Shown one piece after another: positions 33,583 to 43,100 of a stretch of DNA of 64,000 bases; positions within the stretch are counted from its first letter, which is position 1; the number at the start of each line of letters is the position of its first letter. Under the pieces are notes generated by a model. It did not search any database, had not been told where the DNA came from, and was given only the letters and a program-made list of their open reading frames with translations. The position numbers were made by a program, and so were the translations under genes. Source of the DNA: UBA1672 sp963977495 (GTDB taxonomy: Bacteria > Pseudomonadota > Alphaproteobacteria > Micavibrionales > Micavibrionaceae); the NCBI GenBank assembly GCA_963977495.1, contig CAXBOT010000001.1, forward strand, positions 1 to 64,000. Reading direction: 5' to 3'.

Positions 33583-35190
33583 CTATGAGGGGTTCTTTTC
33601 GACAAGCGCGATATGGCTTCTGGTTTTATAGGGCGCTTCGAAGATGATTTTGTAATGTGGTTCTTGGTTTTGTTTGTTGTATCGGTAAATTGCCACGCCA
33701 TCGGGATTGTCTTCGAACCACTGATCGAGTTGATCCGAGCTAACATCATCGATCTTATGTTCGATGCGTGCCAAAAATCCGTACTCCCCCTGATATCGTC
33801 GATTAACAGCGATGGGGCTGTCTTTATATTCGGCTAAATTTTCGGCCAAAGGGGAGAGGTCATAGTAATCAAAACCTTTGCGCGCCATTTGCAGCGAAAA
33901 CAAAGACATCAGCAAAAAGACCATCATGGCAAAGGATATGAGCTGCCCCTTCACGCGGTTTTTTGCCTTGTCATTAAAATACATGGTCGAGATGATAAAC
34001 AGCCCGACAAAGAGCATAGAGATCACATTGCTTCTGGCTTCGATGATGGAGAGGTAGAACGGTTTGTCTGCTAAACCTGCGATACCGAAGAAAAACGGAG
34101 AGAGATTAATCGCCATAAACAGCGCAAGAAACCCCCAAAACGGCAGCATCCATTCTGCCTTGTTATAGGGTTTTGAGAATATGCAGGATGCGAAGATGAT
34201 AGACAGACCCGCAAATTCGGGAAGGAGATAGTGAATCTGTTTTCCGCTGATTAAGGAAAAGGTCAAAAATGCAGGGATCACCCAACTTAATAAAAACCGC
34301 AATCCTTGATGCGCGCCACCAGCGTTTCTACGGCACAAGGATTTCCATGCATGAGGCCACAACACCAAAGGCAAAAAGGCGAGAAGGAGGATCGGCACAT
34401 AAAACCAGAAGGGTTTCTTATGGGCAAAAGAATGGCTGATTCGCCCTGCGGATTGTGACCAGAATATTTGATTGGTGAATGTTTCGCCGCCAAGGTGCGC
34501 TGCGGGCAAAGCCCAGCTTAGGGCGAGCCCTGCTGCAATGAGAAGTGCGAGGAGGAGCTTTCCATACCATAGCCCCCATTGCGCGGCGCTGCGTTTATCC
34601 GCCCATAACGGTGCGAGTAAGACAGGGAACATCACATGGACAAGCATGACCGGCCCTTTTGCCAAAATCCCCAGTCCGACCATCAATCCAAATAAAAGCC
34701 AAAATTTAAGCGCGTTGGTTTTTGCGGCCTTAAACACGAATATAAGCGCGAGCAAAACAAAGACGGTTTGTAGAAAATCAAACATAATCAACGCGCCGAA
34801 TACAAAGAATATCGGGCTGCTCATCAGGATGACGGGCGCGAATGTTCTGATATCCTCTTTGTCGGGACATAAGGTTTTCGCGAGAAGATAGGTTAGGGGG
34901 ATGCTGGTAAAGGCGATAAGGCCGCCGAGGATGCGGACGCTCCAGACGTTCAGCCCTGCGATAGACCAAACCAGATTGATCAACCAAAAGAGGAGCGGCG
35001 GCTTATGCGAGTAGGGCTCAAAATTCAGGGTTGGTAAAAGCCAGTTTTTACTGAAATGCATTTCCCACGCCACAGTCATATAGCGCGTTTCATCGACAGG
35101 CAGCAACGGCATGATGCTGGCACTGATGGTGATGAATATCCCCCAGAGTATCCCAAGGAATAAGAGCGGGTTTTGCTCAATCCATTTCAT
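33583..35190 (-). CDS. ArnT-like glycosyltransferase (GT39/GT83 family)
   Basis: 535 residues with about twelve transmembrane helices. PVDETRYMTVAWEM near residue 31 has the acidic pair of the first periplasmic loop, and HKPPLLFWLINLVW near 63 is typical of polyprenyl-phosphate-sugar-dependent enzymes. These move a sugar (for example 4-amino-arabinose or another pentose/hexosamine) from undecaprenyl phosphate to lipid A or another periplasmic acceptor. The start overlaps the LAB_N gene stop by 4 nt (ATGA). The sugar and acceptor are not predictable. Confidence 0.88.
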   Translation of the reverse strand: MKWIEQNPLLFLGILWGIFITISASIMPLLPVDETRYMTVAWEMHFSKNWLLPTLNFEPYSHKPPLLFWLINLVWSIAGLNVWSVRILGGLIAFTSIPLTYLLAKTLCPDKEDIRTFAPVILMSSPIFFVFGALIMFDFLQTVFVLLALIFVFKAAKTNALKFWLLFGLMVGLGILAKGPVMLVHVMFPVLLAPLWADKRSAAQWGLWYGKLLLALLIAAGLALSWALPAAHLGGETFTNQIFWSQSAGRISHSFAHKKPFWFYVPILLLAFLPLVLWPHAWKSLCRRNAGGAHQGLRFLLSWVIPAFLTFSLISGKQIHYLLPEFAGLSIIFASCIFSKPYNKAEWMLPFWGFLALFMAINLSPFFFGIAGLADKPFYLSIIEARSNVISMLFVGLFIISTMYFNDKAKNRVKGQLISFAMMVFLLMSLFSLQMARKGFDYYDLSPLAENLAEYKDSPIAVNRRYQGEYGFLARIEHKIDDVSSDQLDQWFEDNPDGVAIYRYNKQNQEPHYKIIFEAPYKTRSHIALVEKNPS

Positions 35191-35492
35191 GTTGAGGCTG
35201 TTTCCAATTCTTGGGTGTCGGCATTACGACGGATCAGGGCAATGTTTCTGAAATAGATGAATAAGCCGGTCGATTGCCCCAATATGAAGACAGGGTCATT
35301 GCGCCAAACGGCGTAGGACAATAAAATCAAACTGCCGCCGATACTGAAATACCAGAACACGTCGGGGATGACGCTTTTTCCTGCTTTTTCAGACGCGATC
35401 CATTGAAACAAAAACCGCATAAAAAACAGAGATTGTCCCAGTAAACCAACACCAACCCAAATGGTTTCAAGTGAAATTTGCGATGTGAACAT
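35187..35492 (-). CDS. LAB_N domain protein (lipid A biosynthesis N-terminal domain)
   Basis: 101 residues, three transmembrane helices. SLFFMRFLFQWIASEKAGKS near residue 22 followed by VIPDVFWYFSIGGSLILLSY is the signature of the LAB_N family, found alone or fused to lipid-A-disaccharide synthase. Stand-alone members occur with ArnC/ArnT-like genes in lipid modification operons. It overlaps the GT2 gene by 26 nt and the ArnT-like gene by 4 nt, so all three are translationally linked. Confidence 0.9.
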   Translation of the reverse strand: MFTSQISLETIWVGVGLLGQSLFFMRFLFQWIASEKAGKSVIPDVFWYFSIGGSLILLSYAVWRNDPVFILGQSTGLFIYFRNIALIRRNADTQELETAST

Positions 35493-36231
35493 TATCGAAT
35501 TCCTCTGCGTCTATTATTTCTGTTGTTTCAAATGTGCGGCGGCCGCGTTTCATGAGCCAAAACACGCCCCATAAATCGACAATACCGGCAGTCAAGCGAT
35601 CAAGCGTTCCATATTTGGAAACGCCGCTGACGCGTGGTCTGTGGGATACGCCGACATGGATTGTCTTAATGCCGTCGCGCATCATAAGTGCGGGCAAAAA
35701 GCGGTGCATGTGATTGAAATATGGGAGATTAAGGTAATCGCGGCGTTTAAATAATTTGAGGGAACATCCGGTGTCGCGTGTGTTGTCTTTTAAAAGAGCC
35801 GCGCGAATACGATTTGCGAATTTGGAGGATTTGCGTTTTATCCATGAATCGTTGCGTTTTGTGCGCTCGCCCATGACCATAATTTGGGGCGTTGCCGCTT
35901 TTTCATTTTCGTATTTCGCGTAGAGCAGCGGGATGTCAGCGGGGTTGTTTTGCCCGTCCCCGTCCAATGTTACGACGATATCATTCCCCGCATTTTTCAC
36001 CCCTGTCCACAAGGCGGCAGACTGGCCTGCGTTTTTTTGGTGTTTCAGTATCCGAAGGGCGGGGAAGTCGTCCCTTAACGCCGTAAGCGTGTCATAAGTA
36101 TTATCGGTGCTGGCATCATCCACATAGATTATTTCACTGATCGGCACCAATTTAGCGGCCTGTGTGATTTCATCTAACAGCGGCTTGATATTATCCTGCT
36201 CGTTAAATATTGGAACAACAACTGTAATCAT
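35467..36231 (-). CDS. GT2 glycosyltransferase, DPMS/ArnC-like
   Basis: 254 residues from the ATG at 36231 (MITVVVPIFNEQ), which has GGAAAG six bases upstream. GT-A fold: VVVPIFNEQDNI, DDASTDNT near residue 40, and VVTLDGDGQNNPAD near 90 with the metal-binding DxD. It lacks the C-terminal membrane anchors of ArnC and ends with a soluble tail. It probably loads a sugar on polyprenyl phosphate for the ArnT-like enzyme. First gene of the ArnC-LAB_N-ArnT unit. Confidence 0.9.
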   Translation of the reverse strand: MITVVVPIFNEQDNIKPLLDEITQAAKLVPISEIIYVDDASTDNTYDTLTALRDDFPALRILKHQKNAGQSAALWTGVKNAGNDIVVTLDGDGQNNPADIPLLYAKYENEKAATPQIMVMGERTKRNDSWIKRKSSKFANRIRAALLKDNTRDTGCSLKLFKRRDYLNLPYFNHMHRFLPALMMRDGIKTIHVGVSHRPRVSGVSKYGTLDRLTAGIVDLWGVFWLMKRGRRTFETTEIIDAEEFDNVHIANFT

Positions 36232-36291
36232 AACGAATCTTTCCATTTATTCATCGTAGGGATAATGTTGACCTTGAAACTTAAGAGAAAC

Positions 36292-37053
36292 TTATGAGAT
36301 CAAAGCGTTCTTCTTCGCGTGGTGGCTTTTGTGCTCGAAAAAGACAAAGACAATGAGCAAGGCGGCGAAGACTGCGGATGATCCTAATGTCCCAAGATCA
36401 AGCCCTGCTTGTTCTATTGGCTTGGTGAGGTAGTCACCAAAAGTTGCGCCAAATGGTCTGGTCAGAACAAAGGCAACCCAGAATAAAAAGATCGTTGATA
36501 CTTTGGTGTAGTAGTGCAGCAGTGTTGTTAAAACCAGCAACCCACCAATAAGCGCCGCTCCGCCGGCAAAGCCTAATCCGGCGTCATCGGCAAGGAAGTC
36601 TCCGGCGGCGGTTCCTAATGTGTTGGCGAATAAAAAGGCCGTCCAATAGAAGATCTCTGCGCGCGACGTTGTGATGTTTTCAACAGAGATGGATTTTTCT
36701 TTGTAGTACCAGACGCCAAGCGTTGCGAGTAATCCGGTTATTAAAATCATAGAGCCCATGGCATAGCCCAAGCTGAGGGTGCGATCCATATAATCAGACA
36801 TGGCGGTTCCCACGATGCTTGTCGCGGTGAAGACCAACCAGTAAACGATAGGGTCATATCGTTTCATTGATAATTTAATCAGCAATAAAACAAGGAAAAT
36901 GGCCATAAAGATTACCGAGGCCGTGGCATAGCCCAAATGCAAGGTCATGGAAAATAGATCTGCGCCTGTTTCGCCCAAGGTGGTGGCGGCGATTTTGATG
37001 ATCCAATATGACAGAACAATGATTGGAACGCGGTTGGTGATTAGATTGGTCAT
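36292..37053 (-). CDS. COG4705-type multi-pass membrane protein
   Basis: 253 residues with about eight helices arranged as four similar units. Each carries a related polar motif: TTLGETGADLFS, VGTAMSDYMDRT, LGTAAGDFLADD and FGATFGDYLTKP. This repeat is typical of the uncharacterised COG4705 family, often linked to metal or stress two-component systems. The acidic residues inside the membrane could bind a cation, as inference. It sits between the two-component genes and the glycosyltransferases, all on the minus strand. Confidence 0.85.
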   Translation of the reverse strand: MTNLITNRVPIIVLSYWIIKIAATTLGETGADLFSMTLHLGYATASVIFMAIFLVLLLIKLSMKRYDPIVYWLVFTATSIVGTAMSDYMDRTLSLGYAMGSMILITGLLATLGVWYYKEKSISVENITTSRAEIFYWTAFLFANTLGTAAGDFLADDAGLGFAGGAALIGGLLVLTTLLHYYTKVSTIFLFWVAFVLTRPFGATFGDYLTKPIEQAGLDLGTLGSSAVFAALLIVFVFFEHKSHHAKKNALIS

Positions 37054-37117
37054 GGCAAATCCCTATATGATTTAAATATCTTAAGGGACAGGATGTGTTG
37101 TTAAACTTAAGCAGGGC

Positions 37118-38431
37118 TTAAGGGAGGGGGAAACGCACAACAAACGCGCAGCCTTGGTTTTCAAGGCCATCTTGAATTGTGATGGTTGCACCATGTTGAT
37201 CGGCAATGCTTTTGACGATAGAAAGCCCAAGGCCGGAGCCGCCTTTCTTTGTGCCCAATACACGGTAAAAGCGATCGAAAACGCGGCTGCGTTCATCTTC
37301 GGGAATGCCCGGCCCATTATCGGATATGGTCAGGGCGATGTGCTTATTCTCAGGCTGAAGTGAAACCTGCACTGTTCCATGATCCTGCGTGTATAACAGA
37401 GCATTTTGAATAAGGCTTTCGATCAAGGTATGGATTTGATCGGGTTGCCCATTAATTGCTGCGTTTTGTGCGTTGTTTTCGCAGGCGAAGGTTAAGTTTT
37501 TTTCCTTTGCGATCGGGCGCAAATTCTCAAATATTTCCGATGTGGCTGCGCCGAGATTAATTGCTTCTTGCTTGAGAGTAAAGGCTTCGGGCTCGTGGCG
37601 GGCGAGCGCGAGTAAATTGGTAACCAGCTTAATACAGCGCTCAACGCCCGACCTTAATTTGTTTTGCGCATCGGCGCGTTCTGCCCCTTCTGCGGAGCGC
37701 TCTAAAATATCCAGTTGCAGCTTAACGGCGGTTAAGGGCGTGCGCAGTTCATGCGCGGCATCGGCGGTGAATTGTCGCTGGATTTTAAGGGAATTTTCCA
37801 ACCGCCGTAAAAGCTGGTTTAAGGAATTGATAAGGGGGAAGATCTCTTGCGGTGCATCTTCCGCATCAATGGGGCTAAGGTTATGTTCGCCGCGTTCTTT
37901 GACGTTTTGTGAAATGGTCGCAAGGGGCTGTAATCCGCGCCCGATAAAGAAATAAACAAGTGCCAGCATAATGGGGAGTTGTAGGAAAATCGGAATGACA
38001 AACTGGTATATTATTTCCAGAATGGTTTCGTTACGCTCTTCCAGAGATTGAGAAACCTGAATGATTTTATTGTCTGTTTTATATTGATAATAACGCCAGA
38101 CTTCCTTTTGAAAATCGACATTCATGTAACCGATTTTTTCTTGCAGGGGGAAATCGATAAGATGGTGGGATGTATAAATTAAATGATTATTGTCCCATAT
38201 TTGTATCAGAAATTCTTCTTCCCCCTTCAGGTTTGAAGTGTCCGTTTTCTCATAAACATCATTTTGACTTGTGTGCGCCGAAATGGCCATGGCCACTTGC
38301 TGCATGTTTTTATCAAAGATTTCCGTTACTTCTTCGTGCGCACTGATATAGGTCAAGATAGACACCACCACAGTGAAAAACATCAAGACACCAAAAATGG
38401 CGATCAATAGACGATTGCGAATTGAAATCAT
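37118..38431 (-). CDS. Sensor histidine kinase, QseC/PmrB-like
   Basis: 437 residues. Two transmembrane helices (about 8-28 and 147-167) flank a periplasmic sensor region of about 120 residues; HAMP and dimerisation regions follow, with the phospho-His in FTADAAHELRTPLTAVK near residue 225. The ATPase domain shows N box LIESLIQNALLY, G1 DNGPGIPEDE and G2 GSGLGLSIVKSI. It phosphorylates the adjacent regulator, overlapping it by 4 nt. The downstream lipid modification genes are likely targets. Confidence 0.93.
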   Translation of the reverse strand: MISIRNRLLIAIFGVLMFFTVVVSILTYISAHEEVTEIFDKNMQQVAMAISAHTSQNDVYEKTDTSNLKGEEEFLIQIWDNNHLIYTSHHLIDFPLQEKIGYMNVDFQKEVWRYYQYKTDNKIIQVSQSLEERNETILEIIYQFVIPIFLQLPIMLALVYFFIGRGLQPLATISQNVKERGEHNLSPIDAEDAPQEIFPLINSLNQLLRRLENSLKIQRQFTADAAHELRTPLTAVKLQLDILERSAEGAERADAQNKLRSGVERCIKLVTNLLALARHEPEAFTLKQEAINLGAATSEIFENLRPIAKEKNLTFACENNAQNAAINGQPDQIHTLIESLIQNALLYTQDHGTVQVSLQPENKHIALTISDNGPGIPEDERSRVFDRFYRVLGTKKGGSGLGLSIVKSIADQHGATITIQDGLENQGCAFVVRFPLP

Positions 38432-39090
38432 GATGATATCCCTATGCTGTAACCGACCCCGCGGGTATTTTTTATGACGTCTTTACCAAGTTTTTTTCTG
38501 ATCTGATGGATGTGAACCTCGACAGAATTACTTTCTATTTCTTCGTTCCAGCCATACAGGCTTTCTTCTAACTGCGCTCTGGAAAATATTTGTTTTGGTT
38601 TTTCCATGAGCAACCGCATAAGCGCAAATTCCTTCGCTGACAGAGGGCAGTTTTCGCCGTTATAAAGAACTTCGTTCGTATTGGTGTTCAAGGTTAGCGC
38701 GCCGACGCTTAATGTGTTGGTTTTCTGCCCCTCTTTACGCCGTAAAAGCAGCCTGATGCGCGCTTCCAGCTCTTCTAACGCAAAAGGCTTGAGCATATAA
38801 TCATCCGCCCCTGAATCCAGCCCCAACACCCGATCTTCGATGCTGTCTCTGGCGGTTAAAACCAAAATAGTTGTTTGTTGTTTGTGGGCGCGCAGGTCTT
38901 TTACAATTTGGATGCCATCTTTGCCGGGCAGCCCCAGATCAAGAATAACCAGTGCATATTCACTATCATTCAGGCACGGCTCAACGTCTGCACCGTCTTG
39001 CAGCCAATCAACACTATAACCCGATTTTCCCAATGCATTTTGCAGGCTTTCGCCAATCATGGTGTCATCTTCAACGAGTAAAATTCTCAT
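38428..39090 (-). CDS. OmpR-family response regulator, QseB/PmrA-like
   Basis: 220 residues. Receiver domain: MRILLVEDDTMIGESL, phospho-Asp in LVILDLGLPGKDG near residue 51, Thr in LVLTARDS and Lys in MLKPFALEEL near 101. A winged helix from about 128 to 218 has the recognition segment SVEVHIHQIRKKLG. It binds DNA as a phosphorylated dimer and is coupled to the kinase by a 4-nt overlap. A PepSY protein gene lies upstream, as in several PmrA/QseB-type loci. Confidence 0.94.
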   Translation of the reverse strand: MRILLVEDDTMIGESLQNALGKSGYSVDWLQDGADVEPCLNDSEYALVILDLGLPGKDGIQIVKDLRAHKQQTTILVLTARDSIEDRVLGLDSGADDYMLKPFALEELEARIRLLLRRKEGQKTNTLSVGALTLNTNTNEVLYNGENCPLSAKEFALMRLLMEKPKQIFSRAQLEESLYGWNEEIESNSVEVHIHQIRKKLGKDVIKNTRGVGYSIGISS

Positions 39091-39137
39091 GATATGCCTT
39101 TATTCTTCGCATGCCCTTTTTAAAAATATACAGCAAT

Positions 39138-39173
39138 ACAGCCCGACGATAAGGTTTATCTTATGCGGGCTGT
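39138..39173 (-). terminator. Hairpin between PepSY gene and regulator gene
   Basis: ACAGCCCG / CGGGCTGT stem extended by GATAAG / CTTAT inside, around a GTTTAT loop. No T tract follows on the minus strand, so it may attenuate rather than stop read-through from the PepSY gene into the two-component genes. Confidence 0.5.
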
Positions 39174-39208
39174 AAAGCAAGAGGGAGGACTAAAAGATGT
39201 GGTGGGGG

Positions 39209-39544
39209 CTAGTCATCTTCTTCGTCATGCTCCTCGTTTATCACTGCGCCTGTGACGGCGTTGACGATAACTTCTACTTCTTCTTCTCCGTTACTGCGGT
39301 ATTCAACATCATAAACCAAATGACCATCTTCATATTCCAGTTTTACGCCGATCACCGTTCCGGGGTTTTGGGCGCGCGCGATCTTAATCGCCTCGGTGAT
39401 ATCGACTTTGATTTGTGCGATTTGTTCCGCGGTTGCTTCTGTCGCGGTATCATCGGGCGTTTCTGCATAGACGCCGAACGGTATTACAAATGACGCTGTG
39501 GCCAGTACCGCTAATGCTAAAAATGTGTGATCTTTTATAACCAT
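39209..39544 (-). CDS. PepSY domain periplasmic protein
   Basis: 111 residues with a signal peptide (cleavage near VYA-ET, residue 27). Residues about 43-103 form a PepSY unit: DITEAIKIARAQNPGTVIG, then VKLEYEDGHLVYDVEYRS, then VIVNAVTGAVI. The tail is acidic (HDEEDD). PepSY proteins of this size often accompany two-component systems for metals or antimicrobial peptides, where they modulate sensing or protease activity. It is upstream of the regulator gene on the same strand. Confidence 0.88.
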   Translation of the reverse strand: MVIKDHTFLALAVLATASFVIPFGVYAETPDDTATEATAEQIAQIKVDITEAIKIARAQNPGTVIGVKLEYEDGHLVYDVEYRSNGEEEVEVIVNAVTGAVINEEHDEEDD

Positions 39545-39740
39545 AATCGTTCCTTTTTTGATGTGTCTAAGACCGTGTTAAATCTTATGCTTACATCATG
39601 CATGCAGATTCTTAGCTCAAACTTATGGTGGTAAAGTTGAGGGGTTACGTCTGAAATTTAAAGGGAATTATAGCGTTGATAAGGGAATATGGCCTGAGGC
39701 GCATATTATATCTGTGGTTCTTATTCGAGAAGAGGAGGGG

Positions 39741-39941
39741 TTAGATATCCATTTTGGGAAAATCAGGATTGCTGGCTTCGGGCGTAATGTCCGCTGTGAA
39801 GTTAGGGTTTTCAACGGTTGTTGCAGTGTTGCCGTCAATGACAGTGTTTGCACCCATTTCTGTGCGGGTATCCATGATGCCGCCATCTTGCGTCATAAAG
39901 GCTTCTATACCGCTTGCGCCGATTTGAAATGTCCGTCCCAT
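39741..39941 (-). CDS. Small protein divergent from the RTX gene
   Basis: 66 residues with TAGGAA eight bases before the ATG. It starts with MGRTFQIGASGIEAFMTQDG and is rich in Thr, Asn and Ala, with no hydrophobic segment or cysteine. I recognise no family. It is transcribed divergently from the large secreted protein across about 218 nt that must hold both promoters. A role in RTX export or regulation is possible by position only. Confidence 0.5.
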   Translation of the reverse strand: MGRTFQIGASGIEAFMTQDGGIMDTRTEMGANTVIDGNTATTVENPNFTADITPEASNPDFPKMDI

Positions 39942-40159
39942 CTTATATTCCTACCTAATTACACTTGTTTGGTTTCTCATCTTAACGACGCAATCATAAA
40001 ATAATCGTTAACAAACATTCTATTTTTCATAAAAAATCCAAAAAGTAAGTCTTTGTTAAATGTTTATCTATATTTTGAGCAAATCAGATAGGGTTTGCGT
40101 GATTTCAATGCGTTGAATGATTTTCCCTATTGTTATGTGAATATGGAGATAATTTTAAG

Positions 40160-43100
40160 ATGCTTGATTTTCAATTAGATGGTAACGGCCCCGATAAACC
40201 AACAACAGAGTCCGCAGATGGCTTGTCCGGCGTTCAAATTATGAACACGTCGATGTTGAGTATTAACGGCCTGTCATCGACAATTGATGGCTATACCGAT
40301 GGTATGAGTATGGATGACATCGCAATAAAATTAGCATCTATTTCCCCCGGTATCGGAGCGGAAACTTTTGATACGCAAGACGCCTCAAAAGAAGACGATG
40401 TGAAAGAGAATGAATCTCCTGTTGTAAGTGAAGATAGTAATGAAGCCGTTACCGTAGCGGTTTCTGAGCATGACAACGCGCCTTTTTCTGCGGTGTCAGA
40501 GCTTGAAGAGAATGGCGTTGTGCCGGAACCCGAAGACACAACACAAGCAGATCAAGAAATGGCAGATGCGTCCGCGCAACTTGCGTCGGTAGAACCTGCG
40601 GCGGGCGAGGGCGCGTCCGGTAGCAGTTCAAGCGCTTCATCCGCTGGTGGCTATGGCTTTGGCAGTAGTTTTGAGGCACAAGGCGTTATATCGCTAGAAG
40701 ATGTGGGGCCGATTGACCCGACACAATTAGAATATGGCATCAGTAATGATCGCGAAGAGGTGTTTATACAAGATGATAATTCACCTGAGTTTGTTGATGA
40801 TGTGCCCGAGATTTTTGGCGCAGCAAAAACGCTGGATGAAACCAGTGGCTTTACGTTAAGTGATAGTGGCGTTCTGGCTTTTGATTTTGGGGGGAATGGC
40901 GGCGGAGAAATTACGGCGAATGATGATTTTATGTCGTCAGGGTCAATGACAGGCGGCGACCTGCATTCTGGTGGTTATGACGTTATCGTGAGTGCAACGT
41001 CTTCAGGTTATGTCGGGACAGCAAACGGTCAAACGGTCTTCACATTTACGATTGATCCGCAGACGGGCGCGTATAATTACGATCAGGTTCTGCCGTTCGA
41101 TCATGCCGATGGCAGCAACCCCGATGATGCTATTAAATTGGATTTCGGCGTTCAAATATCAGATTCAGACGGTGATATCGTTGAAACAACGGTAAGCATA
41201 ACGGTTAAGGATGACGCGCCGATTTCAATTGATGCGACAGATCTAAGTGTAGATGAAACGAATTTAACCGCAGGCGATCAAACGGCATCGGGATCGGTGA
41301 GCGTTGATTTTGGTAGTGACGGTGCAGGCGGTGTGACGGGTAACGGCGCATCGGCGATCAATGGCATTACATCGGGCGGACATCCTGTGAGTGTAGGCTA
41401 TGACGCGCCGAGCGGGACATATACGGGAACCGCAAACGGCGTGACCGTCTTTACAATGACGGTGCATAATAACGGAAATTATGATTTCACGCTTAAGGGC
41501 GTGATTGACCATCCAGATGGCAGCAATCCAAATGACGCGATCAGCCTGAATTTTGGTGTTATCGCGACGGATGGTGATGGCGATTCAATTCAAACGATGG
41601 TTCAGGTCGATGTTCTGGATGATGGGCCGATCTGTGTCGTGCCTCAAACGGCGACGCTTGATGAAAGTGATATGGCGCCTGATGTTTCGGTTTCAGGGCA
41701 ATTGGACGCACATTTCGGGCAAGATGGCGCAGGGGGTTTTGCCGGAAACGGCGTTGGGCCAAGCCAGCCTTTAACATCAAATGGTGCGCCTGTTACCGTT
41801 TCTTATGACAGCGCCAGCAATACATATACAGGCATGGCCGGTGCGCAAACCGTCTTTACCTTGAGCATTGATTCTAACGGTCATTATAACTTTGTTCTGG
41901 AAGGCACGCTGGATCATCCGGATACGAGCGATCCAAATGATGCGCTTATCCTGAATTTCGGTGTTACAGCCAAAGATTTTGACGGTGATGCCGTTGACGG
42001 TACGTTAAAGATTAAGGTTTTGGATGATGGCCCTGTTGCCCACGATGATATGGTCAGCTTCGATGTGTCACTCAACAGTGTCGATGGCAATGTGATGGCG
42101 AATGACGATCTGTCCCAAGATCAGGATAATACTGTCACACAAATATTATTCCACGGCGCTTCGCTTGATGTGCCGGAGACAGGGACGATCAAAGTTGACG
42201 GAGATTTCGGTACACTGGAATTGTCCTCCAATGGATTTTACACCTATACCTTAAATAGCGGCGCAGGCAGTTCTTCCACCACAGCATCGTTTGATCCTGT
42301 CGCGGCGGATGTTATTGGCACGCAAACCTCCCTTACTCAAGACGGTATCACTGTCTCTGTTGCCAATAGCGGTAATTATGATTTGAGCTGGGTTAACACT
42401 TCGGACGGCAGCGGGATCGGTATTGATAACCTCAATACAGGCGATAGCCCGAAAGTCTGGCCACAAGGTGAGGGCTTTGATATTGCCTTCGACCAAAATG
42501 CACAGAGTGTGTCCATCACAATCGCGGAAATCGGCAGTAACAATAATTATGGTCAGCATGGCGTGGATTATGTGATTACGCTGGATGACGGAACGACAGT
42601 ATCGGGCGAGCAACAATTCGTACCGGGGCAAATTGTGGATGGCGAGTTTACCTTCGTACTTGATGCTTCTGCCTTTGGCGGAACGGGCATCGCGTCGATA
42701 GATTTAAACTCTACAAATGCGGGCGCTTATAAGGGCGCGTCGTTCTTGCTTAATAATGTTGAGGCCACCTATGAACATTCTTCGGCGGTATGCGATGAAT
42801 TTGAATATGTGTTGACCGATGGTGATGGCGATAGCTCTAGCGCGACATTATTGTTCAAAGGTTTAACGCCTGAATTGATCGTTGGTGAAAATGTGAGTGA
42901 TGCAGCAAAATCTGTTGTTGAACACCATATTGGCGGCGAAGAAGGCGCGATTATCGGCAGCGCGGCAGGCGACGTTCTGATCGGCGATGTTGGCGGCGAG
43001 AACACGGTCAATCAAACACAAGATTATAACTTTGTCTTTGTTGTCGATGTTTCAGGCTCTATGGGCAGTGCAAGCAACGCGTCTTCTCGTATTTCGTTAT

